Source: an uncultured Synergistales bacterium (GTDB taxonomy: Bacteria > Synergistota > Synergistia > Synergistales > Aminobacteriaceae). From it: a stretch of DNA of 42,954 bases. Below, one piece after another: positions 33,378 to 42,954 of the stretch. The notes under the pieces were generated by a model. The model saw only the letters and a list, made by a program, of their open reading frames with translations, did not search any database and was not told the origin of the DNA. Location of the stretch: the NCBI GenBank assembly GCA_905233215.1, contig CAJODC010000015.1, forward strand, positions 1-42,954, in the 5' to 3' direction. The first letter of the stretch is position 1, and each line of letters opens with the position of its first letter. Both the position numbers and the translations under genes were made by a program.

Positions 33378-33827
33378 TTACGCTACCTCATGAGTTCCGC
33401 CAGCGGCCTCAATCTTTTTGACCGCACCTGCGCTGAACGCTCCAGCTTTGATTTTGAGTGCCTTCGTGAGTTCACCGTTGGCCAAAACTTTCACGGGAAT
33501 GTCCTTTTTGCGGATTATCCTAGCATCGTACATGGCCTGAGCGTCAACTTCCGTTCCAGCGTCAAACTTAGCGTCAATCGCAGAGAGGCTGACGATCTGC
33601 CAGACTTTAGCGAATCTAGCGTTGTTGAAACCTCTCTTAGGCGTTCGACGTGTCAAAGGCATTTGACCGCCTTCAAAACCGGGTCTTACGCCTCCGCCGG
33701 TTCTCGACTTGTCGCCTTTATTGCCTTTTCCGGAAGTCTTGCCGTTCCCTGAGCCTATTCCCTGACCGAGACGCTTGGCTCTGTGGGTTGAACCCTTTGT
33801 CGGCTTTAAGTCCTGTAACGTAATCAT
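33378..33827 (-). CDS. rplO: Ribosomal protein L15
   Basis: The start is ATG 33827 (MITLQDLKPTKGSTHRAKRL) with GGGAGG 6 bases upstream. The 149-residue protein has the glycine-rich N-terminal KRLGQGIGSGNGKTSGKGNK and the FEGGQMPLTRRTPKRGF segment. It binds 23S rRNA. The start overlaps rpmD by 4 bp (ATGA). Confidence 0.96.
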   Translation of the reverse strand: MITLQDLKPTKGSTHRAKRLGQGIGSGNGKTSGKGNKGDKSRTGGGVRPGFEGGQMPLTRRTPKRGFNNARFAKVWQIVSLSAIDAKFDAGTEVDAQAMYDARIIRKKDIPVKVLANGELTKALKIKAGAFSAGAVKKIEAAGGTHEVA

Positions 33828-34006
33828 TCGACTACCTCCCATGTTACCAGATGGCGCACATGCTCAATCATTCCGCGAATCTGCGGAGTGTCATTGTGTT
33901 CGACCACTGAGTTCAGCTTGCGGAAACCTAGAGCCTTTATCGTGCGCTTCTGTCTTTCCGGGAAAGATATTGCGCTCTTTACCCATTTCGCTCTAATTTT
34001 CGCCAT
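33824..34006 (-). CDS. rpmD: Ribosomal protein L30
   Basis: The start is ATG 34006 ([20 protein letters not shown]), after AAGGTG; the longer open frame upstream lies inside rpsE. The 60-residue protein has the L30 segment LGFRKLNSVVEHNDTPQIRG. It overlaps rpsE by 14 bp and rplO by 4 bp. Confidence 0.95.
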   Translation of the reverse strand: MAKIRAKWVKSAISFPERQKRTIKALGFRKLNSVVEHNDTPQIRGMIEHVRHLVTWEVVE

Positions 34007-34541
34007 GTGTATCACCTTCCGCTTCAGTGCTGTTCGCTTCGGCCGCTTCATCGGGGATAAGTCCTCGAAGTTTCCTGATTTCGTCTCCTGTTCTAGTGGC
34101 TTTGATTGCCTCAAGAGTTGCGTGAGCTATGTTGATGGCGTTGGACGTTCTGCCTGTAACTTTGGTGACAACGTCTTTCACTCCGCCAAGCTCCATGATA
34201 GCTCGGACTACACCGCCAGCGATGACTCCGGTACCTTCGGGGCAGGGCTTGAGCAGGACTCTAGCTGCGCCGAACTGGCCGACTACGGGGTGAGGAATTG
34301 TGCTTCCGTCGTGCTTAACGCTGACCATATTCTTCTTGGCCTTTTCGATGCCTTTACGGACGGCTTCAGCGATTTCCTTTGCTTTACCGATGCCGGTGCC
34401 TACCTGTGAATCTCCATCGCCTACTACTACTAGGACTGCGAATCTGAAACGCTTACCGCCTTTGACGACTTTGCTCACTCGGTTGATGGCGGCTACACGT
34501 TCCTGAAGTTCGACAGTTTCGGGTTTAATTTTTGTGGGCAT
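33993..34541 (-). CDS. rpsE: Ribosomal protein S5
   Basis: The 182-residue protein of the 30S body has the S5 N-terminal double-stranded RNA-binding fold ([19 protein letters not shown]) followed by [17 protein letters not shown] and the C-terminal [18 protein letters not shown]. It has an extra acidic tail ([13 protein letters not shown]). It shares TAATG with rplR upstream. Confidence 0.97.
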   Translation of the reverse strand: MPTKIKPETVELQERVAAINRVSKVVKGGKRFRFAVLVVVGDGDSQVGTGIGKAKEIAEAVRKGIEKAKKNMVSVKHDGSTIPHPVVGQFGAARVLLKPCPEGTGVIAGGVVRAIMELGGVKDVVTKVTGRTSNAINIAHATLEAIKATRTGDEIRKLRGLIPDEAAEANSTEAEGDTHGEN

Positions 34542-34906
34542 TAGAATACGAGCCCTCCTTCTCTGGCGGCGGCGGCTAATGCCATCACTTTACCGATATA
34601 GGCATGGCCGCCCCTGTCGAATACAACGCTGGTTATGCCTTTAGCGATGGCTCTTTCGGCTATAGCTTTGCCGATTACTTTGGCGGCTTCAACGTTGCAG
34701 TGTCCTTTGAGTTCCGGCTGTAACGACTTATCGAGCGTTGACGCTGAAGCCAGCGTATGACCCTTGTCGTCATCAATTACCTGAACGTAAATATTCTTGA
34801 GGCTTCTGAACACGCAGAGACGCGGTCTTTCGGCAGTGCCGTAAAGCGTTCTGCGTAATCTCTGATGCCTGATTACACGCAAATCATTTCTGCTTTTGTT
34901 CTTCAT
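34541..34906 (-). CDS. rplR: Ribosomal protein L18
   Basis: The start is ATG 34906 ([20 protein letters not shown]), 7 bp after rplF; the open frame further upstream overlaps rplF. The 121-residue 5S rRNA-binding protein has [20 protein letters not shown] and [20 protein letters not shown]. No strong RBS is seen, so expression probably relies on coupling to rplF. Confidence 0.95.
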   Translation of the reverse strand: MKNKSRNDLRVIRHQRLRRTLYGTAERPRLCVFRSLKNIYVQVIDDDKGHTLASASTLDKSLQPELKGHCNVEAAKVIGKAIAERAIAKGITSVVFDRGGHAYIGKVMALAAAAREGGLVF

Positions 34907-34913
34907 TTTGATA

Positions 34914-35453
34914 TTATTTCGCCCCCGTCTTGCCAGCCTTGCGGAGGATATATTCATTCTCGAACTTGATGCCTTTTCCGTGATAAGGCTCAGGCGGTCT
35001 AAATTTCTTTATCAGGGCGCAAGTCTGACCGACCAATTCTTTGTCTATGCCCTTTACGTGGAACTTTATCGGGTTCTCTACGACTATTTCAATTCCTTCG
35101 GGGGGCGTGAACTCTATCGGGTGAGAGTAGCCGAGATTCATGACGAGCTTTTTGCCCTGAAGAGCTGCTCTCCAGCCTACTCCGACGATCTCCATTGTCT
35201 TTGAGAATCCAGCCGTTACGCCTGTTACCATGTTGGCGATCAACGCTCTTGTCATTCCGTGCCACGCTCTTGTCTGTTTCTCTTCGTTAGTGCGTGAAAC
35301 TTTGACCAGTCCGCCGTCAATTTCAACATTGATTCCGGGCATCAACTGAGCGTGAAGTTCGCCTTTCGGGCCTTTGACAACGATGTCAGTGCCTTTGACT
35401 TCAACGCTTGCGCCCTTTGCGATTTCTACTGCTTTTCGTCCGATACGAGACAT
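34914..35453 (-). CDS. rplF: Ribosomal protein L6
   Basis: The 179-residue protein begins [20 protein letters not shown] and has two L6 half-domains, with [19 protein letters not shown] and a C-terminal [18 protein letters not shown]. It sits near the factor-binding site of the 50S subunit. The gap to rpsH is 13 bp with AGGAGG before the ATG. Confidence 0.97.
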   Translation of the reverse strand: MSRIGRKAVEIAKGASVEVKGTDIVVKGPKGELHAQLMPGINVEIDGGLVKVSRTNEEKQTRAWHGMTRALIANMVTGVTAGFSKTMEIVGVGWRAALQGKKLVMNLGYSHPIEFTPPEGIEIVVENPIKFHVKGIDKELVGQTCALIKKFRPPEPYHGKGIKFENEYILRKAGKTGAK

Positions 35454-35466
35454 GATTTTTCCTCCT

Positions 35467-35871
35467 TTACCAGACGTAGCAGAGGACTTCTCCGCCTAAG
35501 CCGAGTTTGTGAGCCTCAGTGTTAGTCTTGAGTCCTTTTGACGTTGAGAGAATAGCCAGACCCAAACCGCCCATTACTACTGGTAGCTTGTCTCTTCCGA
35601 CATAAATACGCCTGCCGGGCTTGCTGATTCTTCTCAGTCCCTGAATGACTCTCTCCTTGCCTCCGCCGTAAGAGAGATAGATGCGAATCTCTGCGTAAGG
35701 CTTTGCGGGGTCAGTCATCATTCTGAAATTCCTGATGTAGCCTTCCTCTTTCAGTATGCGGGCTAGTGCCAGTTTCATTTTGCTTGACGGGACATCAACG
35801 CTCTCAGCGTACGTGAGATTAGCGTTGCGTATCCTTGTCAGCATATCTGCAACAGGATCATTTACGTACAA
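35467..35871 (-). CDS. rpsH: Ribosomal protein S8
   Basis: The 134-residue protein begins [20 protein letters not shown] and ends [13 protein letters not shown], both typical S8 signatures. It binds the central domain of 16S rRNA and in other bacteria represses the spc operon; no control site could be resolved here. Confidence 0.97.
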   Translation of the reverse strand: MYVNDPVADMLTRIRNANLTYAESVDVPSSKMKLALARILKEEGYIRNFRMMTDPAKPYAEIRIYLSYGGGKERVIQGLRRISKPGRRIYVGRDKLPVVMGGLGLAILSTSKGLKTNTEAHKLGLGGEVLCYVW

Positions 35872-35886
35872 TCTAACCCGCCTCCT

Positions 35887-36072
35887 TTACCAGCTTGACT
35901 TGACTACGCCCGGGAACATTCCCTCGCGTGCCATTTTCCTGAAGCAGCAGCGGCACATGTCAAACATTCTGATGTAACCGTGAATCCTTCCGCATAGCGG
36001 ACACCTGTTGTGCTGCCTTGTGCTGAACTTCGGGGGACGAACTGCCTTTAACTTTAATGCTTTTCTTGCCAT
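35887..36072 (-). CDS. rpsN: Ribosomal protein S14, zinc-binding type
   Basis: The 61-residue short S14 has two Cys pairs, in NRCPLCGR and DMCRCCFRK, which mark the zinc-containing type Z. It lies between rplE and rpsH as in other bacteria, with the start [16 protein letters not shown]. Confidence 0.97.
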   Translation of the reverse strand: MARKALKLKAVRPPKFSTRQHNRCPLCGRIHGYIRMFDMCRCCFRKMAREGMFPGVVKSSW

Positions 36073-36081
36073 TTGATTTAC

Positions 36082-36639
36082 TTATGCCCCCTGATTTGCT
36101 GTTCTGAACGGCATTCCAAGTCCCTTCAACAGCTCGAACGCTTCTTCATCTGTCTTTGCTGTTGTTACGATTGAGACATTCATGCCTCTTGAACGAATAA
36201 CTTTGTCATAACTTATTTCCGGGAATATCAACTGTTCTTTCAGACCTAAATTGAAGTTGCCGCGTCCGTCAAAACCTTTTCGGCTAATTCCCTGAAAGTC
36301 TTTAATGCTCGGCAGTGCCAATGAGATCAGCCTGTCGAGAAATTCCCACATCTTCGCGCCTCTTAGAGTAACGCAGCAGGCTACGGGCATATTCTGCCTG
36401 ACCTTGAAGCCAGCGATGGACTTCTTTGCGCGTTTCAACAAAGGCTGCTGACCCGTAATCGCTCTGAGTTCCGCTATAGCTGCGTCCATGAACTTAATAT
36501 CGAGTTTCGCATCTCCAACGCCGATATTGACAACGATTTTTTCGATCTTGGGCATCTGCATGACGTTCTTGTACCCGAACTCACGGAGCAGAGCGGGAGC
36601 CACTTCACTTTTGTATTTCTCAAGCATTCTTGGTGTCAT
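36082..36639 (-). CDS. rplE: Ribosomal protein L5
   Basis: The 185-residue 5S rRNA-binding protein has [19 protein letters not shown], then [30 protein letters not shown] and the C-terminal [20 protein letters not shown]. It follows rplX by 3 bp. Confidence 0.97.
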   Translation of the reverse strand: MTPRMLEKYKSEVAPALLREFGYKNVMQMPKIEKIVVNIGVGDAKLDIKFMDAAIAELRAITGQQPLLKRAKKSIAGFKVRQNMPVACCVTLRGAKMWEFLDRLISLALPSIKDFQGISRKGFDGRGNFNLGLKEQLIFPEISYDKVIRSRGMNVSIVTTAKTDEEAFELLKGLGMPFRTANQGA

Positions 36640-36642
36640 GGC

Positions 36643-36972
36643 TTAAAGACCTCCACGATCAATAATTTCTCCGCACTTCTTGCAGACACGGACTTTCTTG
36701 CCGTTCTCCAAGAACGATGAGCCTACCCTAGTAGCTTTTCCGCACTGAGGGCATACGAGCATGACCTTGCTTGCGTAAATCGGAGCTTCCTGCTTGACTA
36801 TGCCTGACTGCGGATTACTCTGATTCGGTCTGACATGCCTTGAGACGATGTTCACGCCCTCAACAACGATTAGATCTCGTTCAGGAACTCTGCGGATAAT
36901 CTTGCCTTCAAGACCTTTGTTTTTGCCTGAGATGACTTTCACTCGGTCGTTTTTCTTTAATCTAACTGACAT
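36643..36972 (-). CDS. rplX: Ribosomal protein L24
   Basis: The 109-residue assembly-initiator protein has a KOW motif ([20 protein letters not shown]) and a C-terminal zinc-ribbon pair, CPQC and CKKC, as in many bacterial L24 proteins. It sits between rplN and rplE. Confidence 0.97.
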   Translation of the reverse strand: MSVRLKKNDRVKVISGKNKGLEGKIIRRVPERDLIVVEGVNIVSRHVRPNQSNPQSGIVKQEAPIYASKVMLVCPQCGKATRVGSSFLENGKKVRVCKKCGEIIDRGGL

Positions 36973-36984
36973 GGCTAAAATCTC

Positions 36985-37353
36985 CTAAACTACTTCAGGA
37001 GCGAGGGACAAAATGCGCATGTACTTTTTTGCTCTCAGCTCTCTTCCCACAGGCCCGAAAATTCTCGTTCCTCTGGGTTCGCCGTTAGCGTCTATGAGTA
37101 CAGCGGCGTTGTCATCGAACCTGACATAAGTACCGTCCCTGCGTCTGACTTCTTTTTTTGTTCTGACTATAACGGCCTTGACTACGCTTCCCTTTGGTAT
37201 ATTGCTGTTGGGTATAGCCTCTCTGACGGAAGCAACGATTACATCGCCTATAGTGCCGTAACGTCTTTTGCTGCCGCCCATGACCTGAATACAGAACAAT
37301 TTTCTTGCCCCTGAGTTATCAGCAACATTGAGTACACTGGTCAACTGTATCAT
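36985..37353 (-). CDS. rplN: Ribosomal protein L14
   Basis: The 122-residue protein has the near-invariant [20 protein letters not shown] start and the end [20 protein letters not shown]. It contacts 16S rRNA helix 14 and forms an inter-subunit bridge. The start overlaps rpsQ by 4 bp. Confidence 0.98.
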   Translation of the reverse strand: MIQLTSVLNVADNSGARKLFCIQVMGGSKRRYGTIGDVIVASVREAIPNSNIPKGSVVKAVIVRTKKEVRRRDGTYVRFDDNAAVLIDANGEPRGTRIFGPVGRELRAKKYMRILSLAPEVV

Positions 37354-37637
37354 TCTTCGCTGACCTCCTCTAATGTTTCGTTACTGCCAAACACAGGAGC
37401 TTTCCTCATGATTTCGACCAGTTCCCAGCGTTTCGTTTTACTGAGCGGCCTAGTCTCACGGATTTTGACTTCATCGCCCACAGCGCAGACATTTTCGGCG
37501 TCATGAGCGGCGTATTTCTTAGCGCGTTTAATTCTTTTACCATAAAGCGGGTGTTCAGCCATTCTCTCGACACGAACTATTATAGTTTTGTCCATTTTGT
37601 CGCTGACTACTATACCCGTTCTCACTTTACTCGGCAT
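37350..37637 (-). CDS. rpsQ: Ribosomal protein S17
   Basis: The 95-residue protein has [20 protein letters not shown] and the [18 protein letters not shown] end, both S17 hallmarks. Its ATG lies inside the last codons of rpmC (11-bp overlap) and its stop overlaps rplN. The last about ten residues are a non-conserved acidic extension. Confidence 0.97.
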   Translation of the reverse strand: MPSKVRTGIVVSDKMDKTIIVRVERMAEHPLYGKRIKRAKKYAAHDAENVCAVGDEVKIRETRPLSKTKRWELVEIMRKAPVFGSNETLEEVSEE

Positions 37638-37860
37638 TGTCTGCTTCCTTTTCTGGCTTATTAGCTGCTTTTTCGCTTGCGATGGTCATCAGCCTTGCGA
37701 TAGTTTTCCTGACTTCGCGTATTCTGCTTGTATTCTTGAGATGACCTACGGCATTTTGAAAACGCAGATTGAATAATTCTGTTTTGTACTCTTTGATTTT
37801 CCCGGCAATCTCATCGCCGTTTAATTCTCTGAGTTTTTCCGGTTTAACGCTCGCGTCCAT
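37627..37860 (-). CDS. rpmC: Ribosomal protein L29
   Basis: The start is ATG 37860 ([20 protein letters not shown]), with GGAGGG upstream; an earlier ATG at 37890 lies inside rplP. The 77-residue helical-hairpin protein has [20 protein letters not shown]. Its C-terminus carries a charged extension ([15 protein letters not shown]). It lies near the tunnel exit. Confidence 0.95.
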   Translation of the reverse strand: MDASVKPEKLRELNGDEIAGKIKEYKTELFNLRFQNAVGHLKNTSRIREVRKTIARLMTIASEKAANKPEKEADNAE

Positions 37861-37864
37861 CAGG

Positions 37865-38281
37865 TTAATCACTCCCTCCGCTTCTGACAAAACGAACCTT
37901 CAGCGGCAGCTTATGACTAGCTGTTCTGAAAGCCTCCTGTGCGATTTCCTCAGAGATGCCTGAGAACTCGAAAAGCACGCGGCCTCTTTTTACGGCGGCT
38001 ACCCAAAATTCCGGCGCGCCTTTACCCTTACCCATACGAGTTTCGAGGGGCTTTTTAGTGTACGGTCTGTCAGGGAAAACTCTAATCCAGATTTTACCGC
38101 CCTTCTTCATCTTACGTGAGATAGCGACACGAGCGGCCTCAATCTGTCTTGCGGAGAGCCATACATTTTCGAGAGCCTGAATACCATAATCACCGAAAGC
38201 TACAGTCGTACCGCCTTTAGAGATGCCTCTGAGCGGCGACCTGTGGGACTTTCTGAACTTAACACGGCTAGGCATTAACAT
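37865..38281 (-). CDS. rplP: Ribosomal protein L16
   Basis: The 138-residue protein starts [20 protein letters not shown] with a GGGGG RBS and has [20 protein letters not shown] and [18 protein letters not shown]. It is near the peptidyl transferase centre and A-site. It follows rpsC by 5 bp. Confidence 0.97.
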   Translation of the reverse strand: MLMPSRVKFRKSHRSPLRGISKGGTTVAFGDYGIQALENVWLSARQIEAARVAISRKMKKGGKIWIRVFPDRPYTKKPLETRMGKGKGAPEFWVAAVKRGRVLFEFSGISEEIAQEAFRTASHKLPLKVRFVRSGGSD

Positions 38282-38286
38282 GATGA

Positions 38287-38970
38287 TTACGCCCCCTTGT
38301 TAGCAGGTCTGTTTCTGGCCGGACGAGCAGGAGCGGCTGATTTTTCGTTCTTCCTGTCTCTGTAAATCCAGACCTTGCAGCCTATAACGCCGTACATCGT
38401 CTTAGCCTCAGCGAAGCCGTAATCAATATCGGCTCTTATTGTCGACAACGGGAGCTGACCTTCGTTGTACCATTCAGTACGAGCGATTTCAGCACCACCG
38501 AGACGACCGGCAACCTGAGCTTTGATGCCTTTAACGCCTGCTTTTGTAGCTCTGAAAATCGACTGCTTCATTGCACGCCTGAAAGATACTCTTCGTTCGA
38601 GAGAGCTGGCGATGCCTTCAGCTACGAGCTGAGCTTCAACGTCAGGGTTCTTAATCTCATGAACGTTGACCATAACTTTTCCGCCTGTCATAGCCTGAAG
38701 CTCGTTCTTGATGTTCTGAATTTCGTTGCCGCCTTTACCGATAACAACGCCGGGTCTAGCGGTGTGAATAGTGAACCTGACGACGGGTCCGACACGTTCA
38801 ATCTCAATCTTAGAGATGCCTGCGCCCTCCCATTTTTTCATGATGTACTTGCGAAGTTTGATGTCTTCATGGAGCTTCTTCGCATAATTTTTCTTGTCGG
38901 CGAACCATCTTGACTGACATTCGCTTGAAACGCCGAGACGATAACCGACTGGGTGAACTTTCTGTCCCAT
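38287..38970 (-). CDS. rpsC: Ribosomal protein S3
   Basis: The 227-residue protein begins [14 protein letters not shown] and has the KH RNA-binding loop [18 protein letters not shown]. The C-terminal half has [15 protein letters not shown]. The tail is basic, rich in Ala/Pro/Arg. It lines the mRNA entry tunnel on the 30S. Its ATG shares TAATG with rplV. Confidence 0.97.
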   Translation of the reverse strand: MGQKVHPVGYRLGVSSECQSRWFADKKNYAKKLHEDIKLRKYIMKKWEGAGISKIEIERVGPVVRFTIHTARPGVVIGKGGNEIQNIKNELQAMTGGKVMVNVHEIKNPDVEAQLVAEGIASSLERRVSFRRAMKQSIFRATKAGVKGIKAQVAGRLGGAEIARTEWYNEGQLPLSTIRADIDYGFAEAKTMYGVIGCKVWIYRDRKNEKSAAPARPARNRPANKGA

Positions 38971-39329
38971 TATTTTGCCTCCTGCTGACGTTCGGCGAGC
39001 TTAACGGTGATATGGGAGAGCCTGTGAACATAGGGGTGAGCCCTGCCCATTGAGACCGGACGAAATCTTTTCATGACCGGTGCTTGGTCGGCAAAAGTCT
39101 CATGGACATAGAGTTTGTCCAAATCCATACCGTAATTATGCTCTGCGTTAGCCATTGCGCTGTTCAGGACTTTGAGTATCAAAGCTGCTGCTTTTTTGTC
39201 GCTGAACTTTAATATTACCTGAGCTTGTTCGGCCGACTTCCCTCTAATCAAAGCAAGTACCTGACGGACTTTATAGGGGGAAATTCTGGCGTTTTTAGTT
39301 TTTGCCACTGCTGTTTTAATCTCTGCCAT
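38970..39329 (-). CDS. rplV: Ribosomal protein L22
   Basis: The 119-residue protein has the L22 core ISPYKVRQVLALIRGKSAEQ and the tunnel-lining beta hairpin with KRFRPVSMGRAHPYVHRLSH. It is located at the nascent-peptide exit tunnel. It follows rpsS by 9 bp. Confidence 0.97.
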   Translation of the reverse strand: MAEIKTAVAKTKNARISPYKVRQVLALIRGKSAEQAQVILKFSDKKAAALILKVLNSAMANAEHNYGMDLDKLYVHETFADQAPVMKRFRPVSMGRAHPYVHRLSHITVKLAERQQEAK

Positions 39330-39338
39330 AATTTATCC

Positions 39339-39608
39339 CTACTTCTTTTTGTCCTGACCTGCGTGATGACCGAAGCGTCTTGTCGGAGCGAACTCGCCCA
39401 GCTTATGTCCCACCATATTCTCGCTGATGTAAACCGGGAGGTGCATTTTCCCGTTATGAACAGCGATAGTATGTCCAATCATCTGAGGGACTATCATTGA
39501 ACGTCTTGACCAAGTTTTGACGACTTTTTTCGCGCCTGAGACGTTCATAGCTTCAATTCTGTCTAGGAGCCTCTGTTCAACAAAAGGCCCTTTCTTACTT
39601 GAGCGCAT
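39339..39608 (-). CDS. rpsS: Ribosomal protein S19
   Basis: The 89-residue protein begins [20 protein letters not shown] and has STWSRRS-like ([20 protein letters not shown]) and [18 protein letters not shown] segments. It binds the 30S head together with S13. Confidence 0.97.
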   Translation of the reverse strand: MRSSKKGPFVEQRLLDRIEAMNVSGAKKVVKTWSRRSMIVPQMIGHTIAVHNGKMHLPVYISENMVGHKLGEFAPTRRFGHHAGQDKKK

Positions 39609-39625
39609 AATGTTTTCAGCTCCTT

Positions 39626-40453
39626 TTACTTGTCATACCTTCTGCGGATTATCAGTTTATCTGAAGGCTTGCGCTTTCTAGTTCTGTAACCCTTAGCAGG
39701 AGTGCCCCAAGGTGATACGGGGTGTTTGTTCGACTTAGACTTACCCTCGCCGCCGCCCATCGGGTGGTCAACAGGGTTCATGACCATTCCGCGAACGTGA
39801 GGTCTTCTGCCTCTGTGGCGAGTTTTGCCAGCTTTGCCCCACGAGATATTGTCGTAGTCTTCATTGCCGACCTGACCGACTGTAGCCATGCACTCAAGGA
39901 GAACAAGTCTCAACTCGCTGCTGGGCATTCTGATGTAGGCGTATTTACCCTCTTTTGACATGAGCTGCGCTGAAGTTCCTGCGGATCTGACGAGTTTTGC
40001 GCCTCTGCCGGGCTGAAGCTCGATGTTGTGAATGACTGTACCGACTGGAATATCTTTCAGCTTCAAGGCATTACCGGGAGTAATATCGCTCTCAGGGCCT
40101 GAATAAATCAAGTCGCCTACATTGAGGTCTTTCGGCATGATGATGTAACGTTTTTCGCCGTCAGCATAATTGACAAGACCGATGCGGGCGTTACGGTTAG
40201 GGTCATATTCGACTGTAGCGACACGACCGGGCACGCCGATTTTATCGCGCTTGAAATCTATAATTCGGTAAGCTCTTCTGCTTCCTCCACCGATATGACG
40301 CATGGTGATACGGCCAGTGTTGTTACGGCCTCCATGCTTCTTGAGGTGAACGACGAGCGAGCGTTCCGGTTTGTCTGCCGTAATATCCTCACGCCCCTGA
40401 ATGCTCATATGACGGCGTGCGGCGGTATACGGCTTGAACTGTTTAATTGACAT
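39626..40453 (-). CDS. rplB: Ribosomal protein L2
   Basis: The 275-residue protein, central to subunit association and peptidyl transfer, has [15 protein letters not shown], then the conserved C-terminal [18 protein letters not shown] and [18 protein letters not shown]. It follows rplW by 15 bp. Confidence 0.98.
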   Translation of the reverse strand: MSIKQFKPYTAARRHMSIQGREDITADKPERSLVVHLKKHGGRNNTGRITMRHIGGGSRRAYRIIDFKRDKIGVPGRVATVEYDPNRNARIGLVNYADGEKRYIIMPKDLNVGDLIYSGPESDITPGNALKLKDIPVGTVIHNIELQPGRGAKLVRSAGTSAQLMSKEGKYAYIRMPSSELRLVLLECMATVGQVGNEDYDNISWGKAGKTRHRGRRPHVRGMVMNPVDHPMGGGEGKSKSNKHPVSPWGTPAKGYRTRKRKPSDKLIIRRRYDK

Positions 40454-40468
40454 GCTATATTCTCCTGT

Positions 40469-40765
40469 TTATATCGATGCGCCCTCGAAGAACTCTATAT
40501 GCTGGTCAGGCTTCAACGCTACGATAGCTTTCTTCCACGAACGCGTATAACCTTTAGTGATGCCGCGTCTGCGGAGCTTGCCTTTAACGTTGATTGTGTT
40601 CACCGAGTCTACTTTAACGCTGAAAACTTCCTCTACAGCCTTACGGATCTGGATTTTGTTAGCGTTTTTGTGAACTTCAAACGTGTACTTATTCAAGGCC
40701 ATGAGCGAGCTTGATTTCTCCGTGATTATCGGGCGAATGATGATGTCATGGGCGGATAAATTCAT
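40469..40765 (-). CDS. rplW: Ribosomal protein L23
   Basis: The 98-residue protein, the main docking site for trigger factor and SRP at the tunnel exit, has [14 protein letters not shown] and [20 protein letters not shown]. Its start overlaps rplD by 4 bp (ATGA). Confidence 0.97.
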   Translation of the reverse strand: MNLSAHDIIIRPIITEKSSSLMALNKYTFEVHKNANKIQIRKAVEEVFSVKVDSVNTINVKGKLRRRGITKGYTRSWKKAIVALKPDQHIEFFEGASI

Positions 40766-41388
40766 TTTGAATAAACCTCCTCAATTTTTGCGACAACTTC
40801 GGGAGTTACAATCAGGTTCTTAGCGTTGAGAATGTCGTAAACGTTGATGCTGGCGACATTGATGCTCTTAGCGTTAGGAATGTTCCTGACGGAGCGAGAA
40901 ACGTTGAGGCCGTTGTTGTGATAAATTACGAGCGTCTTTCCTGCGCCGATAGCGTCAAAAAGCTGCTTCACTGCTTTTGTTGACGGCTTCTCGATAGCGT
41001 CAAAGCCTTTAACGACCGCCATTAACTCCTCGCGCACCTTGTCAGACAAAACGCTCCTGAGTGCGAGCCTCATAACCTTTTTATTGACCTTCTGATGATA
41101 GTCTCTAGGGTGCGGACCGTGAGCAACACCGCCGTGTACCCAGATGGGCGAACGTGTGCTTCCCTGACGAGCCCGGCCTGTGTGCTTCTGCCTCCAAGGC
41201 TTCTTTCCTCCGCCTGAGACATCGCCGCGTGTTTTAGTGCTGTGAGTACCTTGACGGCAATTCGCCAAGTGAGCGACAACGACCTGATGAATCGCTGGCA
41301 TGTGTACAGGAACATCAAAGACTGCTGACGAAAGCTCCATTTCACCTGCTCTATCACCGTTGAACTCGTATACTTTTACGAAAGGCAT
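40762..41388 (-). CDS. rplD: Ribosomal protein L4
   Basis: The 208-residue protein has the extended tunnel loop ([20 protein letters not shown] then [18 protein letters not shown]). The usual KGTGRARQG reads KHTGRARQG, a mild change in a conserved loop. In other bacteria L4 autoregulates the S10 operon; no leader site was resolved. Confidence 0.97.
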   Translation of the reverse strand: MPFVKVYEFNGDRAGEMELSSAVFDVPVHMPAIHQVVVAHLANCRQGTHSTKTRGDVSGGGKKPWRQKHTGRARQGSTRSPIWVHGGVAHGPHPRDYHQKVNKKVMRLALRSVLSDKVREELMAVVKGFDAIEKPSTKAVKQLFDAIGAGKTLVIYHNNGLNVSRSVRNIPNAKSINVASINVYDILNAKNLIVTPEVVAKIEEVYSK

Positions 41389-41406
41389 AATAATCTTGAC
41401 CCCCCT

Positions 41407-42033
41407 TTAGGCTTTCTTGTAGAGGGCAAGCAGGCTGTTTTTCGCGCCCGGAACTGCACCTTTTACCAGAAGTAAATTATTCTCAACGTCAACGGCCATG
41501 ACAGTCAAATTCTTGACGGTAACTTTTTCGCTTCCCATGTGGCCGGGCATTCTCTTTCCGGGAAATACTCTGCCGGGGTACGATATAGCACCGCTTGAGC
41601 CTCCGTGCCTGTGTTCGACCGAAGTACCATGACTGAACTGCTGACCGCCGAAGTGATGACGCTTGATTACACCAGCGAAGCCTTTACCTTTCGAGATACC
41701 TTTGACGTTAATTTTCTCACCGGCCTCGAACAAGTCAGCTTTCAACTCTTGGCCGACTTCATAGCCTTTCACGTCATCAAGCCTAAATTCCCGAAGTGTT
41801 TTCTTGGGTTCAAGTTTCAATTTCTCGAACATGACCCTTTGCGCTTTGGACAGCTTATGAGCCTTAGCGGCCCCGAAGCCGAGAAGAACGGCGGAATAAC
41901 CGTTCTGTTCAGGGGTTCTCAGAGCGACAACGGAACAAGGCCCGGCGAGGACGACCGTAACGGCTACGGCCTGTCCTTCTGAGTCATAGATCTGTGTCAT
42001 TCCGAGTTTTTTCCCCAGAATCCCGATTGACAT
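41407..42033 (-). CDS. rplC: Ribosomal protein L3
   Basis: The 208-residue protein begins MSIGILGKKLGMTQIYDSEG. The central rRNA-penetrating loop has QQFSHGTSVEHRHGGSSGAI and GKRMPGHMG. It reaches near the peptidyl transferase centre. It lies between rpsJ and rplD with 17- and 18-bp spacers. Confidence 0.98.
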   Translation of the reverse strand: MSIGILGKKLGMTQIYDSEGQAVAVTVVLAGPCSVVALRTPEQNGYSAVLLGFGAAKAHKLSKAQRVMFEKLKLEPKKTLREFRLDDVKGYEVGQELKADLFEAGEKINVKGISKGKGFAGVIKRHHFGGQQFSHGTSVEHRHGGSSGAISYPGRVFPGKRMPGHMGSEKVTVKNLTVMAVDVENNLLLVKGAVPGAKNSLLALYKKA

Positions 42034-42050
42034 AATGCTAAATCTCCTTG

Positions 42051-42356
42051 CTAGAATTTAATCTGTATGTCCACGCCTGACGCTAAATTCAGCTGCATCA
42101 GTGCGTCCATAGTTCTCTGTGTCGGATCGATAATATCTATGAGTCTCTTGTGAGTTCTCATCTCAAACTGCTCTCTTGCGTCCTTGTCCTTGTGAGGGGA
42201 CTTGAGGATAGTAATCCTGCCGACATGAGTCGGAAGCGGTATAGGTCCTGAGACCCTTGCGCCTGTGGACTGAGCCGTCTCTGCAATCTGAGCCGCTGAA
42301 ATGTCGAGAACTCTATGGTCAAAAGACTTGAGACGAATGCGGATTTTACGTGCCAT
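42051..42356 (-). CDS. rpsJ: Ribosomal protein S10
   Basis: The 101-residue protein has [20 protein letters not shown] and the conserved [19 protein letters not shown]. It is part of the 30S head and also the transcription factor NusE. It follows tuf by 15 bp, as in the tuf-rpsJ arrangement of many bacteria. Confidence 0.98.
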   Translation of the reverse strand: MARKIRIRLKSFDHRVLDISAAQIAETAQSTGARVSGPIPLPTHVGRITILKSPHKDKDAREQFEMRTHKRLIDIIDPTQRTMDALMQLNLASGVDIQIKF

Positions 42357-42371
42357 GATGTTATCGCCTGA

Positions 42372-42954
42372 TTACTCGATGATTTGAGTTACAACACCTG
42401 CGCCGACAGTATGACCGCCTTCACGTACGGCAAAGCGGAGACCTTCTTCCATCGCTATCGGCACGATGAGTTCGACTTCAAACGTAGCGTTGTCGCCGGG
42501 CATGACCATTTCAACGCCCTCAGGGAGCTTGATGTTGCCGGTAACGTCTGTCGTTCTGAAGTAGAACTGAGGCTTATAGCCAGCGAAGAACGGTGTATGA
42601 CGGCCGCCCTCTTCCTTTTTGAGTACGTAGACCTCGCCTTTGAACTTAGTGTGAGGAGTAACTGTGCCGGGCTTTGCGAGAACCTGACCGCGCTGAACCT
42701 CGTCTTTGTCAATGCCGCGAAGGAGTACACCTACGTTGTCGCCTGCTTCTGCGCTGTCAAGAATTTTCCTGAACATTTCGAGCGATGTAGCGACTGACTT
42801 CTGAGTATCTCTTGACATACCGACAATCTCGACAGGCTCGCCAGCGTTGATTACGCCGCGCTCAACACGTCCGGTAACGACTGTTCCACGTCCTGAGATG
42901 GTGAATACGTCCTCAATGGGCATAAGGTAGGGCTTGTCGATTTCACGAACAGGG
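42372..42954 (-). CDS. tuf: Elongation factor Tu, C-terminal half (partial at window edge)
   Basis: The frame is open to the right edge of the window, so the GTPase domain lies outside; about 193 residues of domains 2 and 3 are visible. The start seen is [20 protein letters not shown], followed by [33 protein letters not shown] and the C-terminal [22 protein letters not shown]-Tu delivers aminoacyl-tRNA to the ribosome. It is upstream of rpsJ in the same transcriptional direction. Confidence 0.98.
   Translation of the reverse strand, partial: PVREIDKPYLMPIEDVFTISGRGTVVTGRVERGVINAGEPVEIVGMSRDTQKSVATSLEMFRKILDSAEAGDNVGVLLRGIDKDEVQRGQVLAKPGTVTPHTKFKGEVYVLKKEEGGRHTPFFAGYKPQFYFRTTDVTGNIKLPEGVEMVMPGDNATFEVELIVPIAMEEGLRFAVREGGHTVGAGVVTQIIE

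Overview
The window reads as a chromosomal segment from a bacterium of the phylum Synergistota (probably a host- or sludge-associated Synergistaceae). The main clue is a secreted protein at 7020-8525 followed, one frame off, by a Gly-rich/Cys segment, a hydrophobic helix and a basic Arg-Lys-Lys end, which is the layout of the Synergist-CTERM sorting signal. The lineage call is inference; no 16S rRNA gene or species marker is present. No rRNA, tRNA, CRISPR array, insertion sequence or phage gene was seen.

Layout. 1-1221: 3' part of a surface protein with three near-identical 261-bp putative Ig (He_PIG) repeats, closed by a terminator. 1302-4141: lepA and hemW, with a damaged lepA 3' end. 4168-5544: a TrpB2-type tryptophan synthase beta chain, divergent from a small secreted helical-repeat protein. 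6079-6846: a 52-aa ORF too short for usual gene calling, coupled to a GNAT acetyltransferase, arranged like a toxin-antitoxin module. 7020-8611: the Synergist-CTERM protein with a frameshifted tail. 8710-12756: an orphan HicB-like protein, an FGGY sugar kinase, a CPA2 cation/proton antiporter and a PfkB sugar kinase with an unusual active-site Arg. 12838-15239: an AGCS sodium/alanine symporter translationally coupled to a VanH/LdhA-type D-2-hydroxyacid dehydrogenase. 15303-17621: HtrA/DegP-like protease and a divergent Lgt-like protein. 17673-22504: a TPP-riboswitch-led, overlapping thiamine salvage operon (thiM, thiE, HAD phosphatase, thiD-tenA fusion, thiN) ending in a class III Fic AMP-transferase gene. 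22580-25049: a cold-shock protein, CCA-adding enzyme and RNase Z. 25010-42954 (minus strand): one continuous, strongly overlapping block from tuf through the S10, spc and alpha clusters (S10, L3, L4, L23, L2, S19, L22, S3, L16, L29, S17, L14, L24, L5, S14, S8, L6, L18, S5, L30, L15, SecY, Adk, Map, KOW protein, IF-1, L36, S13, S11, RpoA, L17), then a three-domain ECF transporter fusion (EcfA-EcfA'-EcfT) and TruA.

How the parts work together. The thiamine cluster is a salvage route: ThiM and ThiD phosphorylate the thiazole and pyrimidine halves, TenA recovers pyrimidine from degraded thiamine, ThiE joins the halves into thiamine phosphate, and ThiN makes TPP from free thiamine. No ThiL is visible, so the HAD phosphatase may supply the missing dephosphorylation. 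The Fic gene is attached to the end of this operon and should share its riboswitch control.

Points most worth checking: the GNAT plus 52-aa module; Fic under a TPP riboswitch; the ThiE-HAD-ThiN logic; and three reading-frame lesions (lepA, map, Synergist-CTERM gene). Two of the lesions look like short out-of-frame deletions in core housekeeping genes, which points to either real decay or assembly error. rpsD (S4) is absent from its common place between rpsK and rpoA.
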